Assembly (NCBI RefSeq): GCF_051414035.1
Contig: NZ_JBLKNW010000004.1
Span: 124,001-188,000, forward strand
Source: Halosimplex amylolyticum
GTDB lineage: Archaea > Halobacteriota > Halobacteria > Halobacteriales > Haloarculaceae
Length of the DNA stretch: 64,000 nucleotides
Direction: 5' to 3'
The number at the start of each line of letters is the position of its first letter. Position 1 is the first letter of the stretch. The position numbers were made by a program, and so were the translations under genes. This document shows positions 1 through 6,573 of the stretch, piece after piece. The notes below the pieces were generated by a model that saw only the letters and a list, made by a program, of their open reading frames with translations, was not told the DNA's origin and ran no database searches.

Positions 1-729
1 CATCCCCATCAGCGCCTCCCCGTCGGCCTCGGCCACGTCGGTTATCACCTCGTACACCCGGTCGGAGAGCAGGTCCGCCTCCCGCGAGAACTGCCTGGAC
101 GACTCCACGAACGTCGACAGCGTCGGCTCGCGGACCAGCTGCGAGAGCGCCTGCTCGCCCGCCGTCGAGAGCGCCTCCGTGTCCCCGCCGATGACCTCGC
201 TCGTCGACCGCTCGCCGAACGTCTGGAACTCGACGCGCGAGCGGGCCGGGACCGCGTCCATCTTGTTGTGTTGCGGACTCCCGGGTTCCAGCCGGATGGG
301 CACGCCGCCGTGGAGTTGCGCGACCACGTCGCCCAGCCCGGTCCCGGCCTGGACCTCCGCGCCGTGGGCGATCGTCGCCAGTTCGTACGTCGAGAGCCGC
401 CGGTCGAGCACGTCGTTGGTCGCCAGCGCCGCCCCGAGCGCCATGGCCCCCGAGACGCCGAAGCCCGAGCCGACCGGCAGGTCCGTGACGCCGGTGACCC
501 CGACGGTCGCCTCCAGCGCGTCGAGGACGCGCTCGACCGCCTCGATTTCGACCGACTCGCCGTTGAGTACCGTCTCTCGCTCGTCGGCCGGCCGCACGGT
601 GACGGTCACGCCTTCCGAGAGCGCGATGCCGGCGCCGCGCGATCCGGTCCTCGTCGGGTCCTCGCCCCTGTCGACCGTGAAAAAGCCCGTCACGTGCCCC
701 GGGACGAACGCCCGTGCCACCGCTGTCAT
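1..729 (-). CDS. Pantoate kinase, archaeal GHMP kinase family (3' end cut by window)
   Basis: Phosphorylates pantoate in the archaeal CoA pathway, replacing the bacterial PanC/PanK order. The protein opens MTAVARAFVPGHVTGFF, the usual beginning of haloarchaeal pantoate kinases, and has the GHMP glycine/serine-rich ATP loop (VGSGFGVSGAMALGAAL, about residues 121-137). The start is the ATG complementary to 727-729. The reading frame is open to base 1, so 243 residues are visible and the C-terminus lies outside the window. An aspartate decarboxylase that would supply beta-alanine to the same pathway is encoded near the right end (60129-61178). The family call is confident; the exact substrate is inferred from family. 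Confidence 0.85.
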   Translation of the reverse strand, partial: MTAVARAFVPGHVTGFFTVDRGEDPTRTGSRGAGIALSEGVTVTVRPADERETVLNGESVEIEAVERVLDALEATVGVTGVTDLPVGSGFGVSGAMALGAALATNDVLDRRLSTYELATIAHGAEVQAGTGLGDVVAQLHGGVPIRLEPGSPQHNKMDAVPARSRVEFQTFGERSTSEVIGGDTEALSTAGEQALSQLVREPTLSTFVESSRQFSREADLLSDRVYEVITDVAEADGEALMGM

Positions 730-788
730 TGTCTCACCCTCGGCGCGGTGCCTGTAATCAGTTTCGTCCTCCGACGGCAAACCGCCGG

Positions 789-1301
789 TCAGGCCCGCTC
801 TACTTCGTCGCGGTCGTCGGCCGTTCGGTCCCGGTCGTCAGCCGCACGGTCCAGGTCGCCGGCCGCTCGCCCGCGCCGGCGCTCCTCGTCCGCCTCGCCT
901 CCGCGGAGGAACGTCTCGGCGTCGTCGATAGATTCGGTCTCCAGCAGCCGTTCGACGCGCGTTTCGAACTCCACGTCGTCGATCTCACCGCGAGCGTAGC
1001 GGTCGCGAAGCGCCTCCAGCGCCTCGTCGGCCCCTTCTTCCCGCTCGATCGACAGCCCCCGATCGCTCGCCCGAACCCCTTTGTCCGTTTCGCGGGATTC
1101 GTACCACTTCGCCAGCGAGACGGCCAGCGGCATCCCGCCGCCGAACCCGACCGGGAAGGCGACCCAGAACCACGGGACGCCGAGGAACATGAGTCCGAAG
1201 GCGACGCCGAGCGTCAGGAACGTCACCGCGCCGGCGGCCACGCCGGCCAGCGACCCCTCCTCGGCGTCCCAGTCGCCTGACTCGTCCCGTTCCGGTGCCA
1301 T
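789..1301 (-). CDS. SHOCT-domain membrane protein
   Basis: A 170-residue protein of unknown function. After a short acidic N-terminus it has two hydrophobic segments (roughly residues 15-38 and 40-58), then a C-terminal SHOCT-like helix-turn motif (ALEALRDRYARGEIDDVEF), then a charged tail of repeated Arg/Asp pairs. SHOCT motifs are short oligomerisation-like modules found on many prokaryotic membrane proteins. The chosen start MAPERDES gives a normal acidic haloarchaeal N-terminus; an upstream in-frame extension is serine-rich and unlikely to be coding. It is transcribed away from the UPF0175/PIN pair. Confidence 0.8.
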   Translation of the reverse strand: MAPERDESGDWDAEEGSLAGVAAGAVTFLTLGVAFGLMFLGVPWFWVAFPVGFGGGMPLAVSLAKWYESRETDKGVRASDRGLSIEREEGADEALEALRDRYARGEIDDVEFETRVERLLETESIDDAETFLRGGEADEERRRGRAAGDLDRAADDRDRTADDRDEVERA

Positions 1302-1419
1302 GTTTCGAGAGAAGACGGCCCCGCATTTGTATCTACGGACGGACGGGCCCGGTCGCGGCGGCCGGTCGTCGAGGTGACCCACAGAGTTATTGTATGCGGT
1401 GTTAGACAACGTATCGAGA

Positions 1420-1722
1420 ATGCCGTCAGTCAGCGCTCGCCTCCCGATGGACGAGAAGGAGGAACTGGACGACGTCGCCGAACTGCTCGAAGAGGACCGG
1501 AGCACCACGATCCGGAAGGCCCTGCGCGAGGGGCTGAAGGAACTGCGGATCCGTCGCGCGGTCGAGCGCTACCAGACCGGCGAGGCCTCCGTCGCGGAGG
1601 CCGCCCGGGTCGCGGGCGTCTCGCTCGGCGAGTGGCTGGAGATCGCTCACGAGCGCAACCTGACGACGCAACTGGCCGCCGAGGACCTGAGCGACGACGC
1701 CTACACCGCACAGGAGCTGTAG
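1420..1722 (+). CDS. UPF0175 family protein, probable antitoxin
   Basis: A 100-residue acidic protein. The N-terminal half looks like a ribbon-helix-helix/helix module (VSARLPMDEKEELDDVAELL) and the C-terminal half carries the UPF0175 signature: repeated Ala/Glu helices leading to ARVAGVSLGEWLE, which resembles a helix-turn-helix. UPF0175 genes commonly precede PIN-domain genes. Here the stop codon (TAG, 1720-1722) directly abuts the ATG of the PIN-like gene, so the two are almost certainly co-transcribed and translationally coupled. An antitoxin/DNA-binding role is inferred. An ATG at 1390 is also in frame, but MPSVSARL fits the family better. Confidence 0.82.
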   Translation: MPSVSARLPMDEKEELDDVAELLEEDRSTTIRKALREGLKELRIRRAVERYQTGEASVAEAARVAGVSLGEWLEIAHERNLTTQLAAEDLSDDAYTAQEL

Positions 1723-2238
1723 ATGAGCCGCATCTACGTCGGCCCGACGACGCTGTACGCCCTCGGACAGGTGGGCGAACTCGACCTCCTGCAGAGCTTC
1801 GACGGCCGCCTCGTCGTCCCGGAGGTCGTCCGCGAACAGGTGACGACCGAGCCAGCGCGGAGCGCCCTCGCGTCGTTCGTCGACGAGGCCGACGTGTCGA
1901 CGGCCGTCCCCGACGCCGCCCACGAGCAGGCGACCGAGGTCGTCGGCGTCGAGGACGACACCCACGAGGCCGCCATGATCGCCGGCGTCATCGCCCACGC
2001 CGACCCCGAGGACCGCCACGCCGTCGCCGTCGTCTCCGAGGACCGCCGGGTCCGGCGCATCGCCGAAGGCCTCGGCGGCGCCGTCACCAGCAGTTTCGGC
2101 GTCGTCGCGCGGGCCGCCACGGAGGACAAGTACCTCTCGCGCTCGCAGGCGCGGCGGATCGTCCGCCGGATCGACGCCAACGGGATCCAGTTGACGGGCG
2201 AAATGCGGTCACAGGCGGTCGGTGCGGTCGGAGAATAG
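1723..2238 (+). CDS. PIN-domain-like nuclease (DUF3368-type), probable toxin
   Basis: A 171-residue protein beginning MSRIYVGPTTLYALGQVGEL, with later acidic positions (EDDTHEAAMIAG and VVSEDRRVRRIA) that fit the spaced acidic residues of PIN-like ribonucleases. The first catalytic Asp common in PIN domains appears to be replaced in the VGPTTLYAL strand, so activity is uncertain. It starts immediately after the UPF0175 stop codon, giving the usual antitoxin-toxin order. The C-terminus runs into a GC-rich, repeat-like DNA tract (codons for AVGAVGE). The family call is reasonable; toxicity is inference. Confidence 0.75.
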   Translation: MSRIYVGPTTLYALGQVGELDLLQSFDGRLVVPEVVREQVTTEPARSALASFVDEADVSTAVPDAAHEQATEVVGVEDDTHEAAMIAGVIAHADPEDRHAVAVVSEDRRVRRIAEGLGGAVTSSFGVVARAATEDKYLSRSQARRIVRRIDANGIQLTGEMRSQAVGAVGE

Positions 2239-2310
2239 CGGTCGGAGCGGTCAGTTCAGTCGGTGCGATCGGTGCTGTCGGGGATTAGCGGCCAGTGCGG
2301 TCGGTGGATA
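2205..2310 (+). repeat. Degenerate short tandem tract based on GCGGTCGG
   Basis: The bases around 2210-2310 repeat variants of cggtcgg, gcggtcgg and gtcggtgcg about every 9-12 bases. The tract spans the last codons of the PIN-like gene and the intergenic space before halorhodopsin. It looks like slippage-derived low-complexity DNA; no function can be assigned. Confidence 0.5.
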
Positions 2311-2426
2311 GGCGCTGTCACGCACTCCGTTCGGGGCTGCCTTTTCCCCAGGTTCTCGACAGGCACGTTCGTCGCCCCTGCATTCGCCGGGAGTGGTTAC
2401 TCCAGTGGCGGAACCAACAAACCACT

Positions 2427-3260
2427 ATGTCACTGTTTCAACCTGTCTGGGTCCTGCAGCAAGTGACGCAGGGCGAGGTAGTCGAGGTGATCCGGAACGA
2501 CGCGCTGTTGTCGTCGTCGCTGTGGGTGAACATCGCGCTCGCCGGGCTGTCGACCCTGCTGTTCCTCTACATGGGTCGAAACGTCGAGGGGGAGCGTGCG
2601 AGGCTCATCTGGGCGGCGACGCTGCTGGTCCCGCTCGTGTCGATATCGAGCTACACGGGGCTGTTGTCCGGACTGACGGCCGGGTTCGTCGAGATGCCCC
2701 CGAACCACCCCCTCGGTGGCGAAGCGGTGCTGAGTCAGTGGGGTCGGTATCTGACGTGGACGCTGTCGACGCCGATGATCCTGCTCGCGCTGGGGGTTCT
2801 GGCAGACGTGGACATCGCGAGCCTGTTCACCGTCGTCACTGCGGACGTCGCGATGTGCGTCACCGGTCTCGCCGCGGCGCTCGTCACGTCCTCGTACGCG
2901 CTCCGCTGGGCCTTCTACGTCATCAGTTGCACGTTCTTCGTGGTCGTCCTCTACGCGCTGGTGTTCAGGTGGCCCCGGGCCGCCGACGCCGCGGGAGCGG
3001 GAGAGATATTCGGGACGCTCCGGACGCTGACGGTCGTGCTGTGGCTGGGCTATCCGATCGTCTGGGCCGCCGGCGTCGAGGGACTGGCGCTGGTCGAATC
3101 CGTCGGACTCACGTCGTGGGCCTACTCTCTGCTGGACATCGGCGCGAAGTACGTCTTCGCGTTCCTGCTGTTGCGGTGGGTCGCCGCGAACCAGGACGTC
3201 GTCGGCCGTGCCGAGTTCGCGAGGGGGACCGAGCGCGGCGCCGCGATCGGCGACGACTGA
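2427..3260 (+). CDS. hop: Halorhodopsin, light-driven chloride pump
   Basis: A seven-helix retinal protein of 277 residues. The helix C motif RYLTWTLSTPMILLALG places Thr110, Ser114 and Ala121 where bacteriorhodopsin has Asp85, Thr89 and Asp96. This TSA-type pattern is that of inward chloride pumps, not proton pumps. The Schiff-base lysine is Lys241 in helix G (LLDIGAKYVFAF). The helix D-E and G sequences (FDxAMCVTGLAAAL-like, LGYPIVWA) closely follow Natronomonas halorhodopsin. Start ATG at 2427 is supported by a TATA-like GGTTACTCC at 2395-2403 about 27 bases upstream, typical of a leaderless transcript. It would import Cl- in light to help osmotic balance. No retinal-synthesis gene is adjacent. 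Confidence 0.95.
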   Translation: MSLFQPVWVLQQVTQGEVVEVIRNDALLSSSLWVNIALAGLSTLLFLYMGRNVEGERARLIWAATLLVPLVSISSYTGLLSGLTAGFVEMPPNHPLGGEAVLSQWGRYLTWTLSTPMILLALGVLADVDIASLFTVVTADVAMCVTGLAAALVTSSYALRWAFYVISCTFFVVVLYALVFRWPRAADAAGAGEIFGTLRTLTVVLWLGYPIVWAAGVEGLALVESVGLTSWAYSLLDIGAKYVFAFLLLRWVAANQDVVGRAEFARGTERGAAIGDD

Positions 3261-3302
3261 CGCTGCCGGTGGTCCGCCGGACGACCTCGAGTCTCGGGCT
3301 GC

Positions 3303-3929
3303 TCACTCCTCGTCCTCGACGGCCTCGTAGAACTCGCCCTCGTCCAGCACCGGGTCGTCTTCGAGGAACGTCACGCCGCGGGCCGTGGGCGCGACGCCGG
3401 TCTCCTGCTCGAACTCTTCGAGCAGGTCGCTCCCCCAGCCCATCCCGACGGGGGCGTCGAACGCGCCGAAGGGCTCGGTGAACATCGGCGCCGGCGGCGC
3501 GTGGGCGAAGGCGCGGAAGCGGAACTGGTGGTCCATGGCGAACCGGTAGAGTATGCCCTGGCCGGCGAGCCCGTCCTCGCCCTCGTAGCGGGCCTCCTCG
3601 GCCGGCGCGTCGTCGCGCTCCGAGCGATACAGCACCGCCTCCGTGCAGGTCTCGGTCTCGGAGTCGAACGTCGCGACGGTCGCCCGCTCCCACAGCGGCG
3701 CGCTCTCGACGAGCAGGCCGGGAACGGGGTCGTTCGTCAGCGCGTAGACGTACTCGGCGACCCAGGCCAGGTCCGCCGCGCGCTCCTCGCCGTCGCCGTC
3801 GACGAGGTCGCCGTGGACGTGATCCGCTTCGTCCGGGATCTCGACCGGGTGGTGCTCGTCGAACCACGCGACGAGTCTCTCGCGGGCCTCGGCGTCCGCG
3901 CACTCGAAACTGTAGGCCGTCCACTCCAC
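3303..3929 (-). CDS. Conserved haloarchaeal protein of unknown function
   Basis: A 208-residue soluble, strongly acidic protein starting MEWTAYSFECADAEARERL. It has no signal peptide, membrane segment or motif that I recognise. It contains several Trp/Phe-rich stretches (YRFAMDHQFRFRAFAHAPP, VGMGWGSDLLEEFEQ) and ends in an acidic tail. Codon usage and acidity match the neighbouring genes, so it is very likely expressed. It is convergent with halorhodopsin and lies downstream of aspS on the same strand, about 80 bases away, so it may be co-transcribed with aspS. Confidence 0.75.
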   Translation of the reverse strand: MEWTAYSFECADAEARERLVAWFDEHHPVEIPDEADHVHGDLVDGDGEERAADLAWVAEYVYALTNDPVPGLLVESAPLWERATVATFDSETETCTEAVLYRSERDDAPAEEARYEGEDGLAGQGILYRFAMDHQFRFRAFAHAPPAPMFTEPFGAFDAPVGMGWGSDLLEEFEQETGVAPTARGVTFLEDDPVLDEGEFYEAVEDEE

Positions 3930-4009
3930 TGGCGGGCCTCGTCAGGGGCTCAGGCGCTGCCGGTCCTGCGAGACTCGCACGCTCCTCTCGCTGGCTCCCA
4001 ACGTCTTCG

Positions 4010-5314
4010 TCATGGACTCAGACGTTGGCGATCCCGCGGGAACAGCACGGCCTCGCGGATGTTGCCGAGGCCGAGCATCGTCATGACGAGGCGCTCGCCG
4101 CCGAGACCCCAGCCGGCGTGGGGCGGCATGCCGTACTTGAACATCTTGGTGTAGTAGTCGAACTGCTCGGGGTCGAGACCCTGCTGTTCGAACCCTTCGA
4201 CGAGCTTGTCGTAGCGGTGTTCGCGCTGGCCGCCCGAGACGAGCTCCATCGTCGGGTGCATCATGTCGAAGCCGGTCGAGAGCTGCTCGTCGTCGTCGTG
4301 GTCCTTGATGTAGAACGGCTTGATCTCCGAGGGCCAGTCGGTGACGAAGTAGTGCTCGCCGACGTCCTGGCCGAGCGCGTGCTCGCCCTCGGTCGGGAGG
4401 TCGTCGCCCCAGACGAGCTGCTCGTCGAGTTCGCCCGTCGCGTTGATCCGCTCGATGGCTTCCTCGTAGGTGAGGCGCGGGAAGTCGCCCTCGGGCACCT
4501 CGAACTCATCGGTGAGGTCGAGCGCTTCGAGCTGTTCCTGGCAGTTCTCGGCGACGCCCTCGTAGGCGGCCGTGACGACCGTCTCGCAGGCGTCCATCGC
4601 CTCGGTGTGGTCGTAGAAGGCCGACTCGAAGTCGATCGAGGTCGCCTCGTTGAGGTGCCGCGGCGTGTTGTGTTCCTCGGCGCGGAAGATCGGGCCGATC
4701 TCGAAGACGCGTTCGAGGCCGGAGCCGACCATCAGCTGCTTGAACAGCTGCGGGCTCTGGTTCATGAACGCCTCCTGACCGAAGTACGTGATCGGGAACA
4801 GTTCCGTGCCGCCCTCGGTGCCGGTGGCGACGATCTTCGGCGTGTTGATCTCCGTGGCGTCGAGGTTCCGGAACGCCTCGCGGGTCGACCGCAGCACTTC
4901 GGCGCGGATCTCGAAGATGGCCTTGGTCTCGTCCTTGCGGAGGTCGAGGGTGCGGTTGTCGAGTCGCGTCGAGAGGTCGGCGTCGACCTTCCCGGAGGGG
5001 TCGAGCGGGAGTTCGGGGTCGGCCTCGGCGACCACGTCGAGGGAGTCGGGCGTGATCTCGACGCCGGTGGGCGCGCGCGGTTCCTCCTCGACGTCGCCGG
5101 TCACGGCGACGACGGACTCGCGGTGGACCCCGAGTCCGGTCTCGACGAGGTCCTCGTCCATCTCGTCTTTCTCGAACTTGACCTGGATCTTCCCGGTCGT
5201 GTCCCGGAGGATGAGGAAGGCGATGCCGCCGAGGTCGCGGATCTCGTGGACCCAGCCGGCGACCGTGACGGTCTGGCCCGGCTCGGCGTCTGCGGTGTAG
5301 GTGCGATCGTCCAT
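4010..5314 (-). CDS. aspS: Aspartyl-tRNA synthetase, archaeal type (possibly non-discriminating)
   Basis: Charges tRNA-Asp with aspartate. The 434-residue length is that of the compact archaeal enzyme. The N-terminal OB-fold anticodon-binding domain spans about residues 1-105 (TVTVAGWVHEIRDLGG...). The class II catalytic core follows, with motif 2 at 210-223 (FRAEEHNTPRHLNE) and motif 3 near 401-416 (GWGLGGERLVMTMLGL). A GatB gene at 21730-23220 shows that tRNA-dependent amidation exists in this organism, so this enzyme may also misacylate tRNA-Asn; the sequence alone does not settle that. The ATG complementary to 5312-5314 gives the standard N-terminus. Confidence 0.97.
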   Translation of the reverse strand: MDDRTYTADAEPGQTVTVAGWVHEIRDLGGIAFLILRDTTGKIQVKFEKDEMDEDLVETGLGVHRESVVAVTGDVEEEPRAPTGVEITPDSLDVVAEADPELPLDPSGKVDADLSTRLDNRTLDLRKDETKAIFEIRAEVLRSTREAFRNLDATEINTPKIVATGTEGGTELFPITYFGQEAFMNQSPQLFKQLMVGSGLERVFEIGPIFRAEEHNTPRHLNEATSIDFESAFYDHTEAMDACETVVTAAYEGVAENCQEQLEALDLTDEFEVPEGDFPRLTYEEAIERINATGELDEQLVWGDDLPTEGEHALGQDVGEHYFVTDWPSEIKPFYIKDHDDDEQLSTGFDMMHPTMELVSGGQREHRYDKLVEGFEQQGLDPEQFDYYTKMFKYGMPPHAGWGLGGERLVMTMLGLGNIREAVLFPRDRQRLSP

Positions 5315-5445
5315 GGGAGTGGGTTCTGGGGGGCTCGACTTAAGAACAGTCCTTCCGGGTCAGCGGTTCCCACGCCACGAGAACGGTTACCACCCGCCGG
5401 TCGCCCACCGCAACGTTTCTGTCAGCGGCCAGAGAATAGGGTGTC

Positions 5446-5916
5446 ATGGCAGACCGCGAACTCGACGACCTCGACAGGGCGATCCTCCACGCGCTCCAGG
5501 ACGACGCCCGAAAGCTGTCGACCAGCACGATCGCCGACCGGATGGACGTCGCGTCGAGCACAGTCCGGACCCGGATCCGCAACCTGGAGGAGGCCGGGAT
5601 CATCACCGGGTACCACGCCGACGTCGACTACGAGGCCGCCGGCTTCCAGTTGCACACCCTGATCGTCTGCACCGCACCCGTCCCCGACCGCGAGCGCCTC
5701 GCCCAGGAGGCGCTGGAGATCGAGGGCGTCGTCGCCGTCCGCGAGGTGATGACCGGCAACGAGAACGTCCACGTCGAGGTCGTCGGCCGCGACGGCGACG
5801 ACCTGTCCCGGATCGGCCGCGAACTCGACGAACTCGGTTTCGAGATCGAGGACGAGGACATCATCCGCAACGAGTACGTTCACCCGTACAGCGGATTCGC
5901 CGACGTCGACGACTGA
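5446..5916 (+). CDS. Lrp/AsnC family transcriptional regulator
   Basis: A 156-residue regulator with the standard layout: N-terminal winged helix-turn-helix (ELDDLDRAILHALQDDARKLSTSTIADRM..., about residues 4-55) and C-terminal RAM ligand-binding/oligomerisation domain (about 65-140). The recognition helix region is VASSTVRTRIRNLEEAG. Lrp/AsnC proteins commonly sense amino acids, and an amino-acid-type transporter lies about 650 bases downstream on the same strand, but no direct link is proven. It is divergent from aspS. Confidence 0.92.
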   Translation: MADRELDDLDRAILHALQDDARKLSTSTIADRMDVASSTVRTRIRNLEEAGIITGYHADVDYEAAGFQLHTLIVCTAPVPDRERLAQEALEIEGVVAVREVMTGNENVHVEVVGRDGDDLSRIGRELDELGFEIEDEDIIRNEYVHPYSGFADVDD

Positions 5917-5955
5917 CGCGACATCCCCCTTGGTTTGCCGGAACGACTGTTTCAC

Positions 5956-6000
5956 CATTTTTATTTGCCGGTTCGTCAAACAGATCGGCTAGTTTATGCC
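5956..6000 (+). promoter_or_regulatory. AT-rich promoter region upstream of the 6028 mini-ORF / TrkA-N gene
   Basis: Two AT-rich candidate TATA elements lie in this stretch: CATTTTTATTTG (5956-5967) and TTTATG (5993-5998). The second is about 30 bases before the ATG at 6028 and so would give a leaderless transcript of the mini-ORF. Position and composition are the only evidence. Confidence 0.4.
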
Positions 6001-6027
6001 GCTCCGGGCCTTTCCGTCGGACGTACG

Positions 6028-6156
6028 ATGAACCGATACCGCACTGCTGATGCAAACGGATTCGCGGTGGCGAACGGAGAGGTCGGACAGACGGTCGGTC
6101 CGCGGCGCTCAACGGAGGTGATTCCGTGGTCCTCGGATCTGCGCGCAGGCGGGTGA
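6028..6156 (+). CDS. Possible 42-residue leader ORF overlapping the TrkA-N gene
   Basis: An ATG at 6028 opens a 42-codon frame (MNRYRTADANGF...) ending at TGA 6154-6156, 28 bases inside the TrkA-N gene. It sits about 30 bases after a TATA-like element. The strong Shine-Dalgarno sequence of the downstream gene (GGAGGTGAT, 6114-6122) lies inside it. This arrangement would suit translational coupling, but the peptide resembles no family I know and could be chance. Confidence 0.35.
   Translation: MNRYRTADANGFAVANGEVGQTVGPRRSTEVIPWSSDLRAGG
6114..6122 (+). promoter_or_regulatory. Strong Shine-Dalgarno site deciding the GTG start at 6126
   Basis: GGAGGTGAT is an almost complete anti-16S match and lies 3 bases before GTG 6126. 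It supports that codon as the start and shows the mRNA has a 5' leader, unlike many haloarchaeal transcripts. Confidence 0.8.
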
Positions 6157-6572
6157 GCGAGGCGCTCGATCGGCCGACGTCGGTGCTCGTCGTCGGGTCG
6201 TCACAGGAGTCGCGGGCGCTCGCTCGTCGCCTCGCCGACGACTACGACGTCAGCTTCGTCAGCGACCGGTCGGACCTCGTCAACGGAGCGACCGCGGACG
6301 GTATCGACGCCCGCGAGTCGAGACTCGACGAGGGGAGCGAGCTCGCGGCCCTGGACCTGTCGGCCGACGCCGCGATCGTGGCGGCGTCGCGCGACCGGAC
6401 GAACCTCTTCGTCGTCCAGCACCTCCGGTCCCGGTACGACGTCCCCCGGCTCGTGGTCCGCGTGAACGACCCCGACCGCGAGGACGTATTCACTGGACCC
6501 GAGATCGAGACTATCTGTTCGACGGACGTCCTGGCGCCGGAGATCAGGACGGCGCTCGGGGAGGCCATCTGA
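6126..6572 (+). CDS. TrkA-N (RCK-N) domain protein
   Basis: A 148-residue Rossmann-type nucleotide-binding protein. The strand-loop-helix SVLVVGSSQESRALARRL (about residues 18-35) occupies the dinucleotide-binding position, with a degenerate glycine motif (GSSQES). Asp-rich strands and a DRTNLFVVQHLRSR helix follow, as in TrkA-N modules. It lacks the C-terminal RCK-C part, so it is a single-domain sensor. It ends two bases before the GTG of the transporter gene, implying an operon in which it may gate or sense for that transporter. The start is GTG, set by the Shine-Dalgarno sequence at 6114. Confidence 0.82.
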   Translation: MVLGSARRRVSEALDRPTSVLVVGSSQESRALARRLADDYDVSFVSDRSDLVNGATADGIDARESRLDEGSELAALDLSADAAIVAASRDRTNLFVVQHLRSRYDVPRLVVRVNDPDREDVFTGPEIETICSTDVLAPEIRTALGEAI

Positions 6573-6573
6573 C

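Noticed and set aside
4025..5662. Long open frame opposite aspS
   Set aside because: A mirror frame of the real gene produced by high GC3; its translation is hydrophobic/Arg-rich without any family pattern.
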